A stretch of DNA of 64,000 nt from Fastidiosipila sanguinis (GTDB lineage: Bacteria; Bacillota; Clostridia; Saccharofermentanales; Fastidiosipilaceae). A program made the position numbers and the translations under genes. Below are positions 55,219 to 64,000 of this stretch, one piece after another (the stretch's first letter is position 1; every line of letters starts with the position of its first letter). The stretch lies in the NCBI RefSeq assembly GCF_002998295.1, contig NZ_CP027226.1:744001-808000 (forward strand), read 5' to 3'. The notes beneath the pieces are model-generated. The model saw only the letters and a list, made by a program, of their open reading frames with translations, was not told where the DNA came from and did no database searches.

Positions 55219-57765
55219 ATGAAAACCGTTGAACATTTAATAAATAACCTGGTCCCTTCTCATTATGATTTGTTTTTTGATATCGATCGTAAAAGCAAAA
55301 CATTCTCTGGTAAAACTAGGATTCAAGCTAATGCTAAGTCAGAATCATTCAAACTTCACCAAAAAGATTTACATATCTCAGAAGTAAGAATAAATGGTAA
55401 GGCAGTTAGTTTTGAAATAGATAACGAAAATGATCACATTATAATCGCTGCTAATCAAACCGGCGAAATTACTATTGAGCTAGATTACAGTGGTAATATC
55501 ACAGATAACATGGATGGTATTTATCCTTGTTATTATACACATGATGGCCAAAAGAAAGAATTAGTTGCAACTCAGTTTGAAAGTCACTTTGCCAGACAGG
55601 CTTTCCCTTGTGTAGATGAACCTATTGCTAAGGCTACATTTGATTTAAAACTTAAATTTGACCAAAAAGATGGAGAAATTGCTCTAGCAAACATGCCAGA
55701 AGCTAAAGTTGGTCAAGGGTCTGAAACTGGTATTTGGGAATTTATGACTACACCAAGAATGTCTACTTATATTTTAGCTTTCGCATTAGGTGATCTCCAG
55801 TCAATATCAACTGAAACAAATAGTGGTACAAAAGTTGCTGTTTACTCAACAAAAGCACATGAACTAGAACATCTTAATTTTGCATTAGATATAGCCAAAA
55901 GAGCTATAGAGTTTTTTGAAGACTACTACGGCTTCCCTTATCCTCTCCCACAATCATTGCACGTTGCCTTGCCTGACTTCTCAGCAGGTGCAATGGAAAA
56001 CTGGGGTCTTGTTACCTACCGTGAGATGTACTTAATAGCAAACGAAAATACTAGTTTACAACATAGACAAGGAATTGCCTTAACAATTTCACACGAATTA
56101 GCTCACATGTGGTTTGGAAACCTTGTAACTATGAACTGGTGGGATAATCTTTGGCTAAATGAAAGCTTTGCTAATATGATGGAATACGTCTGTGTAAACG
56201 CTTTAGAACCAAGTTGGAATATTTTCGAATCATTCCAAAGCAGTGACGTTCCTGCTGCACTAAATAGAGATGCAACTGATGGAGTACAATCTGTACAAAC
56301 TGAAGTCAAACACCCTGATGAAGTAAATACAATTTTTGATGCTGCTATTGTTTACGCTAAAGGTAGCCGTTTATTACAAATGCTTCGTTACGCTCTAGGT
56401 GATGAAATCTTCGCCAAAGGACTGAATAAGTACTTTAATGAACATCAATACCAAAATACTAGTGGTGAAGATTTGTGGTCTGCCCTCTCCTCTGTTTCAG
56501 GCAAAGATATTAGTGAATTTATGAATTCTTGGTTGACTCAACCTGGATATCCTGTTGTTAGTGCAGAGCTTGATGGAGATGCAATTAAACTAGATCAAGA
56601 ACAATTCTTTATTGGCCCTCATCAAGATAGAAACAGGCTATATCAAATTCCACTAAACAGTACTTGGGAAGATATTAACTTTACTTATACCGATAAAGGA
56701 ACTGAGATAAGCTCCTACTCCGAATTAAGAGAAAAATACGGTAAACCTTTCAGACTTAATTTTAATAACATGGCTCACTACATCACTAATTATGATGATA
56801 ATTTGTTAAAAGATATTTTAGACAATTTCAAGAGCTACGATAAAATTAATAAATATCAGCTAGTGCAAGAGCAATTATTATTAGCTCAAGGTCAACGCAT
56901 ACCTTATGCCAATCTAATTAAATTTGTTCAGAAACTTAGTGATGAGCAAGCTTACATGTTGGTTGGACTAAACAATAGAATTTTAAGAGGTTTAGAATTA
57001 TTTGTTGATGCTGAGGATGATAGCGAAGCTAACTTGAAAGCTTTGGCACTACTTTCAAATATAAACAATTTCAATCGCCTAGGCTTCTTACCAAAAGAAA
57101 ATGATAGCTTCGATGATGAAATTGTCAGAGAAATAGCAATAAGTAATATGCTTTTCGCAGAATATAAACCTGCAGTTACTGAGGCACATAAACTTTTCAC
57201 AGATAATAAAAACAATCTGGAAGAGCTTCCTGCATCAATACGTTTCTTCGTTCTTAGAACTGAAGTCAAACATTTTGAATCTGAAGACTTAATTAGCGAA
57301 TTATTGAAACTTTATGAAAACAGTAGCAATGTAGCATTTAAGGATGACATTAAATCAGCTTTAGCATTCACAGAAGATCAGAATAATCTCAAAAAGATTA
57401 TTGGTACTTGGAAGAACAAAGATATTGTTAAACCTCAAGATCTAGCTTCATGGTACTCTTCATTCTTACGTAAAGACTTCTGCCAAGAAGATGTTTGGAA
57501 CTGGGCTCGTGACAACTGGGAATGGCTAAAAGTCGCACTCGGCGGTGATATGAGTTTTGATAGTTTTGTAAGAATCCCTGGATATGTATTCCAGACTGAA
57601 GAAAGATTACAAGAATTCAACGATTTCTTCGAAAGTGAATTAGATAATTTTGCAATTAAGAGAAATATTGAAATGTCCGCAAAACAAATTGAAGCTAGAA
57701 TTGATTTGATTAAAGCTAATAAACAAGAGGTTAAATCCGCCCTCAAAGATTTTGCTGAAGAATAG
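55219..57765 (+). CDS. pepN: M1-family aminopeptidase (PepN-like)
   Basis: An 848-residue cytoplasmic zinc aminopeptidase that trims N-terminal residues from peptides. The substrate-binding GAMEN is at 257-261, the zinc motif HELAH at 292-296 and the third ligand Glu315 in WLNESFA. The ERAP1-like C-terminal helical domain fills about 520-848. AAGGAG precedes the ATG. Monocistronic, with a possible operator upstream and a strong terminator after. Confidence 0.95.
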   Translation: MKTVEHLINNLVPSHYDLFFDIDRKSKTFSGKTRIQANAKSESFKLHQKDLHISEVRINGKAVSFEIDNENDHIIIAANQTGEITIELDYSGNITDNMDGIYPCYYTHDGQKKELVATQFESHFARQAFPCVDEPIAKATFDLKLKFDQKDGEIALANMPEAKVGQGSETGIWEFMTTPRMSTYILAFALGDLQSISTETNSGTKVAVYSTKAHELEHLNFALDIAKRAIEFFEDYYGFPYPLPQSLHVALPDFSAGAMENWGLVTYREMYLIANENTSLQHRQGIALTISHELAHMWFGNLVTMNWWDNLWLNESFANMMEYVCVNALEPSWNIFESFQSSDVPAALNRDATDGVQSVQTEVKHPDEVNTIFDAAIVYAKGSRLLQMLRYALGDEIFAKGLNKYFNEHQYQNTSGEDLWSALSSVSGKDISEFMNSWLTQPGYPVVSAELDGDAIKLDQEQFFIGPHQDRNRLYQIPLNSTWEDINFTYTDKGTEISSYSELREKYGKPFRLNFNNMAHYITNYDDNLLKDILDNFKSYDKINKYQLVQEQLLLAQGQRIPYANLIKFVQKLSDEQAYMLVGLNNRILRGLELFVDAEDDSEANLKALALLSNINNFNRLGFLPKENDSFDDEIVREIAISNMLFAEYKPAVTEAHKLFTDNKNNLEELPASIRFFVLRTEVKHFESEDLISELLKLYENSSNVAFKDDIKSALAFTEDQNNLKKIIGTWKNKDIVKPQDLASWYSSFLRKDFCQEDVWNWARDNWEWLKVALGGDMSFDSFVRIPGYVFQTEERLQEFNDFFESELDNFAIKRNIEMSAKQIEARIDLIKANKQEVKSALKDFAEE

Positions 57766-57792
57766 TTTTGCTTTTCTAAAATAATACATTCA

Positions 57793-57828
57793 ACCACTAG
57801 ATTAGTGTTAAACTCTATATCTAGTGGT
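57793..57828 (+). terminator. Terminator after pepN
   Basis: A 10-bp stem (ACCACTAGAT / ATCTAGTGGT) with a 16-base loop is followed by ATTTTTTT, 28 bases past the pepN stop. Confidence 0.85.
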
Positions 57829-57865
57829 ATTTTTTTACTCTATTAATGTAAAGGAAGAAAAAGCT

Positions 57866-60445
57866 TTGGCAAACATTTCAGCTAAATCAGAAAACAATAT
57901 TATTCATGTAGCAGCTAGAACTCTAGTTGAAACTCTATATCGTAGTGGAAGTATTAACCAGATTAACTACTCCAGCTTAAGTGCTAGAGAAGGTAGTCGA
58001 ACTCATCAAGCTTTTGCAAATAAAATAAAAGCTGAATTTCGCAACTATGATATTACCTCTGAACTGAAATTAGATAGTATATATGAGTTCTCAAAGATCT
58101 CTTCAAATGAAGATAGTTCTGTTTTTGTCCCTAAGCAAAACTCTTTTTCAATCGATGCACTTGAAGTATCAGGGCGTGCTGATCTTTTATTACAGCCTAT
58201 TAAAGATGAAAATAATATCAGTTTTTTTAATTTTGAAGAAAATCCAGAGGAAGACTTTATTATTGAGGTTAAAACAGTAAACCGACCTCTTAACGAGATA
58301 CCATATGAAGGTGAAAAAATTCACTGGCTTCAATCAAAAATTTACACATACATGTACTGGAGTAATAAGCTCAAAACCGGACAAGAGATTCCTGATTCAA
58401 TACCTTATGCTCTTGCGTATGTTTCTGTCGAAACCTTGGAATGTGATTTTAAATTTAAATATACCAGTTGGGATGACCTAGAGTCCTGGTTTGTTGAGAC
58501 ATGTAATAAATACATGAACATGGCTCTAAGCATCAAAGAGCGTGAAAATCGTCGTGACTTGAGTATTGAAAATATGGAATTCCCTTATACTCAGATACGT
58601 TCTGGACAAGAAGATTTTATGGATGAAGTTTATAGAAACATCCAAACCATAACACCACTAATAGCCCAAGCTCCAACCGGAACAGGGAAAACAATTTCCG
58701 CTCTCTTCCCTGCCATTAAACAATTAGCTAATCATAAGTTTGAGCATATTTTTTACTTAACTGCAAAAACTTCAACCAGAGTAGCTGCTGAAAATGCAAT
58801 TGAGGACCTACGTCAAAATTCAGGTCTATTTTTGCGCTCTATTACATTGATGGCTAAAGAGCAAATCTGCCCTTATCATAAAGACTCAACAGATTGTCCT
58901 TATTCTTTAAACTATTATGACAACTTACCTGGTGCACTAGAAGACCTCTGGCCAATTCAAGATATTAATGCAGAGATAATAAAAAAAGTTTCAGAAAAAC
59001 ATAAGGTCTGCGCTTTTGAATTGAGTCTAGATGTATCTTTGCATTGCGATGTAATTATTTGTGATTATAATCATGTCTTCAACCCTAGAATTCAGCTTGA
59101 GCGCTATTTTTCCAAGCAGGGTCAACCTCAAATTGTCCTAGTTGACGAAGCGCACAACCTGATAGATAGATCTAGAGATATGTATTCTGCTACATTAGAC
59201 AAAGAAGATTTTAACTACGTGAAGACTCTCTTGCCTAATGAAAACATGAGATTGTATTCATATAATGACTACATAATTAGTTATTTAAACAAACTAGAAC
59301 ATGCAATTTCTGAGGGTAAGGATGGATTTGATGAACTTGAGGTGAATTTAAATAATGCTGAGCGTACCCAAGATATCAGGGTTGTACAAGCAGAGAATTT
59401 TCGTGCTACAAATTCTAAGTTAAGAAATCTAAATGAAGCTTTACTTGCCTGGGTTCAGCATGCCAGAAACTTTTTGGAAGATATTATAGATCCAAAAGCC
59501 CATCGGAAACTAGTTGAAATAATTGGAGAAGTTAAGTTTTTTATAAGAATAACAGATGAATTTTGGAGTGATGCTTATGTTGCTTGTGCTAGAAAATTTA
59601 AGAACAATGTATATTTAAAATTAATATGTTTAGATACTTCTGCTGAGATAAGCAAGACCTATATAAATAAACATGCAGCAATTTTCTTCTCCGCTACATT
59701 AACACCTATTGAGTATTTTGCTTATAATTTCTGTGGAAATGAAAGAGATAATAGACCTAACACTTTGAGCTTATACTCCCCTTTCCCTCCAGAAAATTTA
59801 GAAGTATTTATAGCAGACTATGCTAAAACAACATATAAAGAAAGAAAAACTAGTGCCGCCCAAATTGCAAAATCTTTAGCTCTTTCAATACTTCTCAAAG
59901 GTGGTCAACAATTTGTTTATTTCCCATCATTTGCGTACATAGATCTTGTTGTGCCTCTGCTCAAGAAAATTTTGAACGGAAGAAATATAATTTGGGTAGA
60001 ACAAGAGCGAAACATGAGTCAGAAAGAGCGCCAAAAATTCTTAGAAAAATTCGCCGCACCAGATCCAGATAAGATAGTTGTAGGTATAGTTGTGCTTGGA
60101 GGTATTTTTGGTGAAGGTATTGACCTTGTTGGTGATACATTAACAGGAGTATCCATAGTAAGTGTAGGCATTCCTCAAGTAAGTCCTGAGAGAAATATTA
60201 TGTCAGAATATTATGATTATAAATTTCATAATGGCTTTAATTTCGCCTATTTGTATCCTGCAGTAAGTAAAATTCTTCAAGCAGCTGGTAGACTTATTCG
60301 CTCTGAAACTGATACAGGATTCATTCTTCTAATCGATGAGCGTTACAACAAACCACAGTACCGTCAATTACTTCCTGAAGATTGGGAAATTGAAGTAGCC
60401 AATAACATGGGAGAACTTAAGGAATTATTGGGTCCAGATAATTAA
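57866..60445 (+). CDS. PD-(D/E)XK nuclease fused to an XPD/DinG-like superfamily 2 helicase
   Basis: An 859-residue protein. Residues about 1-235 are a PD-(D/E)XK nuclease: GRAD (Asp106), IIEVKT (Glu134, Lys136) and a motif IV-like WLQSKIY (Gln156). The helicase follows, with Walker A APTGTGKT (about 269-276), a cysteine-rich stretch with Cys335, Cys344 and Cys382 that probably holds an iron-sulfur cluster, DEAH (427-430) and the motif VI AAGRLIRS near the end. The start is TTG at 57866, with AAGGAAG eight bases upstream; a GTG at 57824 lies inside the pepN terminator stem. It is probably in DNA repair or processing. Confidence 0.85.
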   Translation: MANISAKSENNIIHVAARTLVETLYRSGSINQINYSSLSAREGSRTHQAFANKIKAEFRNYDITSELKLDSIYEFSKISSNEDSSVFVPKQNSFSIDALEVSGRADLLLQPIKDENNISFFNFEENPEEDFIIEVKTVNRPLNEIPYEGEKIHWLQSKIYTYMYWSNKLKTGQEIPDSIPYALAYVSVETLECDFKFKYTSWDDLESWFVETCNKYMNMALSIKERENRRDLSIENMEFPYTQIRSGQEDFMDEVYRNIQTITPLIAQAPTGTGKTISALFPAIKQLANHKFEHIFYLTAKTSTRVAAENAIEDLRQNSGLFLRSITLMAKEQICPYHKDSTDCPYSLNYYDNLPGALEDLWPIQDINAEIIKKVSEKHKVCAFELSLDVSLHCDVIICDYNHVFNPRIQLERYFSKQGQPQIVLVDEAHNLIDRSRDMYSATLDKEDFNYVKTLLPNENMRLYSYNDYIISYLNKLEHAISEGKDGFDELEVNLNNAERTQDIRVVQAENFRATNSKLRNLNEALLAWVQHARNFLEDIIDPKAHRKLVEIIGEVKFFIRITDEFWSDAYVACARKFKNNVYLKLICLDTSAEISKTYINKHAAIFFSATLTPIEYFAYNFCGNERDNRPNTLSLYSPFPPENLEVFIADYAKTTYKERKTSAAQIAKSLALSILLKGGQQFVYFPSFAYIDLVVPLLKKILNGRNIIWVEQERNMSQKERQKFLEKFAAPDPDKIVVGIVVLGGIFGEGIDLVGDTLTGVSIVSVGIPQVSPERNIMSEYYDYKFHNGFNFAYLYPAVSKILQAAGRLIRSETDTGFILLIDERYNKPQYRQLLPEDWEIEVANNMGELKELLGPDN

Positions 60446-60452
60446 TTAGCTT

Positions 60453-61232
60453 CTAGAAAAACATATCTAATTTTGCTAATTTATCGTAATTTTTGGTAAA
60501 GTGTTCTGATAAATAATGCTTAGTAAAAATACTTAATTCTTGTAATACTTTCTCTCCAATATTAAAGGAAAAAACTTTATTACTTTCTGCATTTACCATA
60601 TATCTAAGTGCTGCCAAAAGTGCAGGGCTTATTCTGTAACAGGAATTGCTTATTTTGTTTGTTGTTATATCACGTGCATGACGTTCACAATATAGTCTTG
60701 CATTCTCAATATCAATAAAAACTTTATCATCATCCTTGCCCAAATGGTCTTCACAGTAGAAGCATTTATCCAGCATTGGCTTATATCCTAACTCACAGCA
60801 TAACTTAAATTCAGCTACATTACTGATTAGTCTTGGATCCTTTGTATTCTTATCAAACTCATAAAGGCAACGTAACATAAACTCGTAAAAATTAAAATTA
60901 TCTATAAACCTATCCCCTTGAGGTAAGTTATCGAGCATTATCTCCGCAATTTCAGAACTCGCTGTTAATAGATAAATATCTTTTTGAATGGATTTGAAGG
61001 TCTGTATGCTTGCTGCATCATCTAAACTATAGCGTTCTTTATTGTAAAAAAGCTCAAATTCATTAAAACTAAACAGCTGACAGAAACTATTAAGTCTATT
61101 TTTGGGACGTCTAATACCTTTGCAGTACACTGAAATCAGACCCAAATCTTGAGTTAAAATACTGATATATTTATCATAGTCTTGGAAATTAGTCATTTTG
61201 ATTATAATACCTTTAACTTTGACATTAGCCAT
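60453..61232 (-). CDS. recO: DNA repair protein RecO
   Basis: A 259-residue recombination mediator that loads RecA with RecR. It has an N-terminal OB fold (VKGIIIKMTNFQDYDKYISILTQDLGLISVYCKGIRRPKN), a helical middle, and a zinc-like site CFYCEDH...CERHA (about 157-180). It ends seven bases from the convergent nuclease-helicase and follows the ybeY-era fusion, as in other Bacillota. Confidence 0.93.
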   Translation of the reverse strand: MANVKVKGIIIKMTNFQDYDKYISILTQDLGLISVYCKGIRRPKNRLNSFCQLFSFNEFELFYNKERYSLDDAASIQTFKSIQKDIYLLTASSEIAEIMLDNLPQGDRFIDNFNFYEFMLRCLYEFDKNTKDPRLISNVAEFKLCCELGYKPMLDKCFYCEDHLGKDDDKVFIDIENARLYCERHARDITTNKISNSCYRISPALLAALRYMVNAESNKVFSFNIGEKVLQELSIFTKHYLSEHFTKNYDKLAKLDMFF

Positions 61233-61305
61233 AAATAATATAATCCCTTCTAACTTAACTCTTACTTAGATCTATTCAATATAAAATAAATTCCTTTTAT
61301 TAGAC

Positions 61306-62961
61306 CTACTGAATAATGTCTACTTCAGCTGGTCCATTTCCACCTTCAGTATATCCAAGATCTCTTAGAACATTGTCTGCATTCTTCCAATTTTTCTGGA
61401 CTCGAACGAATAATTCAAGATAGACTTTAGCTTCATAAAGATCTTCAAGTTTTTTCCTAACATTGCTACCGATTCTCTTAAGCATACGACCAGATTTACC
61501 CAAAATAACACCTTTTTGACTTGCTTTATTTACAAGGATTGTAGCTTCTACTATTACCAGGCTTCTCTCTCCTTCGTAATTATTTTTCTCGGTAAATTTA
61601 TCAATATTTACAGCGACATCATGAGGAACTTCTTGATAAAGCAAATGCAAAATCTCTTCACGTATATATTCAGCTGCCAAAGCTTTTTCAGATTGATCAG
61701 TATATGCATCTTCTGTATATATTCTATCTTGTACTGGTAAATGCTCTTTTATAACTTCCAATAGTACATCAATATTATCATTTTTATTTGACGATATAGG
61801 AACTACATCCACGAAGTTAAATCTGTCTGTGTACTCTTTGATTAGAGGAAGCATTTTCTCTTTGTTAGCTATGTCTGTCTTACTTAAAACTAATATCAAT
61901 GGCAAGCCTAATTCTTCAGCTTTCTTACAAGCTGTTTGCTCAACCTCTGTGATACCGCCTCTTCGAGGATCTACAAGTAGAAGTACTACATCAGCAATCT
62001 CTAGAGCTCCCCAAGCAGAACTTGCCATATAACGCTCAAGTTTATTATTTGCTCTCTGAATACCTGGAGTATCAATGAAAATCATCTGACTCTCACCATC
62101 ATCCAAAACAGTCTTGATATTGTGTCTTGTAGTTTTCGCCTTTGGTGAAGTAATGGCCAAAACATTTCCAGAGAGATTATTCAGCAAAGTTGATTTACCC
62201 GCATTGGGTCTACCTAAAATTGCTATATATCCAGTTTTAAAATTTGGGTTAAAAGCTTCTTCTGTTTCTACTTCATTAACATGTGACTCTAACTCAGAAA
62301 TTAATTCATTTGAAGGAGAGCAATTACTTTGTAATTCAATCTTTTTCTCATCTCGTATGTCTCTAGTAATATTCACTTCATTTAAGATTTCATCCTGAAG
62401 CCTGAACATTAATTCTTCGGTACTTCTAGATTCTTCATGATCATAGCCCATAACGTGCAACAAACCATGCAGAGCTAAGAAGGTCATTTCTCTAGTAAGA
62501 GAATGTCCATATTCTTCAGCTTGTTCAATGGCTCTTTCAACACAAATAATTACATCACCAAGATTTAAAATATAATCTTTATCTTGGCTTGGTTCATCTA
62601 ATTCCTCATCGAAATCAGTTTCCTCATAATCGAAAGTTGGGGTAAAATCATACTCTGCCAAATCTGAAAATTTACCCAGTTCCATATCAAGTGTAGGAAA
62701 TGATAAAACATCTGTAACACTATCTATATTCCTATTTTCTCTATTTAGAGTCCTTATAGTCTCCTCATCTACGAAACTAACATTTAGATAAAAATCAAAA
62801 TCTTCAACTGTTATATTTTCAGGTAAGATATTTTCTAATTCTAATTTATTATAGTTTTCTGCTATAACCTTTTTTTGAGCATATGTTAAAGCTTTTTCAA
62901 TATACGGAAAAATGAAATCAATATCATAATTATCTATTTGCTTGTTTAATTCTATTATCAT
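61306..62961 (-). CDS. YbeY endoribonuclease fused to GTPase Era
   Basis: A 551-residue fusion. Residues 1-200 are YbeY, a zinc endoribonuclease in 16S rRNA maturation, with HGLLHVMGYDH (His165, His169, His175); an acidic insert (EETDFDEELDEP) lies before it. After a linker of about 40 residues, Era follows: P-loop GRPNAGKS (250-257), DTPG, a LSKTD motif and a C-terminal KH domain (GVILGKSGRMLKRIG). The start is uncertain: I use Met at 62961, overlapping the upstream pgpH by 32 bases; a frame 18 codons longer is possible. Confidence 0.93.
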   Translation of the reverse strand: MIIELNKQIDNYDIDFIFPYIEKALTYAQKKVIAENYNKLELENILPENITVEDFDFYLNVSFVDEETIRTLNRENRNIDSVTDVLSFPTLDMELGKFSDLAEYDFTPTFDYEETDFDEELDEPSQDKDYILNLGDVIICVERAIEQAEEYGHSLTREMTFLALHGLLHVMGYDHEESRSTEELMFRLQDEILNEVNITRDIRDEKKIELQSNCSPSNELISELESHVNEVETEEAFNPNFKTGYIAILGRPNAGKSTLLNNLSGNVLAITSPKAKTTRHNIKTVLDDGESQMIFIDTPGIQRANNKLERYMASSAWGALEIADVVLLLVDPRRGGITEVEQTACKKAEELGLPLILVLSKTDIANKEKMLPLIKEYTDRFNFVDVVPISSNKNDNIDVLLEVIKEHLPVQDRIYTEDAYTDQSEKALAAEYIREEILHLLYQEVPHDVAVNIDKFTEKNNYEGERSLVIVEATILVNKASQKGVILGKSGRMLKRIGSNVRKKLEDLYEAKVYLELFVRVQKNWKNADNVLRDLGYTEGGNGPAEVDIIQ

Positions 62962-64000
62962 CTGGATATTTAACCCTTTCGTGCAATAAACCTTCATATA
63001 CATGGATAAAGGCATTCATAATCTCTTCTACATCTTTGAAAGAAAGACCAGAATTAACTAATTGATCTTGATCAACCTTTCCTCTAACTAATTTTCTTAT
63101 TAATTTTTCTACTTCATCAATATCAGTTAAACCGGTGGACTTCATAGCCGCTTCTACAGTATCAGCAAGCATAACTACAGCAATTTCTTTGCTCACTGGA
63201 CTTGGACCAGGGTATCTAAATTCATTAGTTGCTGGCAAAGGAATTCCCATCTCTTCCGCCTCATCACAAGCTTGAGTATAGAAAAACTGTAAAATAGTTG
63301 TACCATGGTGTTGTTGAATAAACTCTACTACAGATTCAGGTAAGCCATATTCTCTCGCTATATTTTGTCCAAATTTAACGTGTTTAAAAATAATTCTGGT
63401 ACTTTCCTTTGTTTTCAAAAGAGAGTGAGGATTAAAACTACCTTGATTTTCTGTATACATTTGTGGGTTCCATAATTTACCTACATCATGGTAATAGGCT
63501 CCAACTCTAGCTAATAATGTATCAATGCCTATTCGTTCTGCCGCCGCTTCTGCTAGATTAGCAACCATCATACTATGTTGATATGTAGCAGGCGCCTCTA
63601 GGAAAAGACGTTTTAAGAGTGGATGGTTAGCATTTGCTAAATCTATTAATCTTGTAGGTGCAACTGTACTTAAGAATAGTTCAACTATAGGTGCTACACC
63701 AATCGCTAAGACAGCAGAAAGAAAACCTGCTAAAGCTGCCATAATAGCACTTTGTAGCATTATGTATGTACTTTGCTGAACCAGTGAAGAATACAAAATA
63801 GAAGCAACAAAATTAGTAGCAGTGGCTCCAATAATGGTCAAGGTATTATTCTGTCTCGAACTTGAAGCTGAAGCAATTAAAGCTGAAGTAGTTGTACCTA
63901 AAACAGCTACAAATAAATACTGGAGATTCATCTGAGTCACTGGTAATAGCAATATTACTATAGACAAACTTAGTACTAAAGCTGTTCTCAAACCAAAGTA
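62930..64000 (-). CDS. pgpH: PgpH-like 7TM HD-domain phosphodiesterase (C-terminal part; cut by window edge)
   Basis: The last 357 codons of a larger gene that continues beyond 64000; a TTG at 63991 is internal, not the start. It has several membrane segments (first 110 residues), then an HD domain with HSMMVANLAEAAAERIG, YYHDVGKLWNP and LADTVEAAMKS. Family members (YqfF/PgpH) hydrolyse cyclic di-AMP. It precedes ybeY-era, as pgpH precedes ybeY in B. subtilis. Confidence 0.9.
   Translation of the reverse strand, partial: YFGLRTALVLSLSIVILLLPVTQMNLQYLFVAVLGTTTSALIASASSSRQNNTLTIIGATATNFVASILYSSLVQQSTYIMLQSAIMAALAGFLSAVLAIGVAPIVELFLSTVAPTRLIDLANANHPLLKRLFLEAPATYQHSMMVANLAEAAAERIGIDTLLARVGAYYHDVGKLWNPQMYTENQGSFNPHSLLKTKESTRIIFKHVKFGQNIAREYGLPESVVEFIQQHHGTTILQFFYTQACDEAEEMGIPLPATNEFRYPGPSPVSKEIAVVMLADTVEAAMKSTGLTDIDEVEKLIRKLVRGKVDQDQLVNSGLSFKDVEEIMNAFIHVYEGLLHERVKYPDDNRIKQANR

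Noticed and set aside
57824-57865. Upstream GTG start for the nuclease-helicase
   Set aside because: It lies in the stem of the pepN terminator, and the TTG at 57866 has a proper AAGGAAG.

Overview
This is a low-GC, gene-dense stretch of a bacterial chromosome, most likely from a Gram-positive Bacillota/Clostridia-type organism. The reasons are the AT-rich codon use, a T-box leader in front of ileS, strong GGAGG ribosome-binding sites, a sortase, an HPr carrying both His15 and the regulatory Ser46, a Fur/PerR-type regulator, a PgpH-YbeY-Era-RecO block and RqcH. I would not name a genus from this sequence alone. All identities come from motifs and gene order read by eye; no database search was run.

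Layout, left to right (most genes lie on the minus strand, so read right to left for transcription). 1-8.0 kb: rpsF-ssb-rpsR, a two-gene TctA-type transporter unit, then rplI-dnaB-tilS-hpt-ftsH (ftsH is cut by the window edge). 8.1-14.1 kb: a small membrane protein, Sua5, prfA-prmC, rpmE, rho and tRNA-Thr. 14.3-16.7 kb: two plus-strand genes, an uncharacterised membrane protein and a methyltransferase. 16.8-20.4 kb: a PTS unit (IIA-Glc, NanE, HPr, enzyme I) and a small HTH protein. 20.6-20.9 kb: tRNA-Lys, -Gln and -His. 21-30.5 kb: a putative acetyltransferase-Ogt fusion, an anchored protein, GH92 mannosidase, M16C peptidase and RqcH. 30.5-35 kb: ruvCAB behind a PerR-like gene, MarR and sortase. 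35-46.7 kb: glycogen phosphorylase, S1, plsC, cmk, scpA-scpB, an M50 protease and T-box-controlled ileS. 46.7-53.6 kb: a His-rich zinc-binding lipoprotein, a complete IS3-family element, then prfB, nadD-yqeK, rsfS, comEA and dfrA. 54.6-54.9 kb: tRNA-Leu, -Tyr and a CAT-anticodon tRNA. 55.2-60.4 kb: M1 aminopeptidase and a nuclease-helicase. 60.4-64 kb: recO, a ybeY-era fusion and a pgpH fragment.

Most of the window is housekeeping: translation (S6, S18, L9, L31, S1, RF1, RF2, IleS, RqcH, RsfS, Era/YbeY), tRNA modification (TilS, Sua5), chromosome maintenance (DnaB, SSB, ScpAB, RuvABC, RecO) and carbon uptake and storage (PTS, NanE, GlgP, GH92).

The observations most worth a second look are these. 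An IS3/IS150-like element has landed inside the loop of what was a perfect intrinsic terminator between dfrA and the zinc-lipoprotein gene, and a 3-bp target duplication is still visible. Several single-polypeptide fusions occur (YbeY-Era, NadD-YqeK, putative GNAT-Ogt). A PD-(D/E)XK nuclease is fused to an XPD/DinG-like helicase. A TctA-type pair sits where gdpP often lies in related genomes. The ileS gene encodes a eukaryote-like (type 2) enzyme. No CRISPR array, prophage or clearly recognisable new multi-gene system was found.
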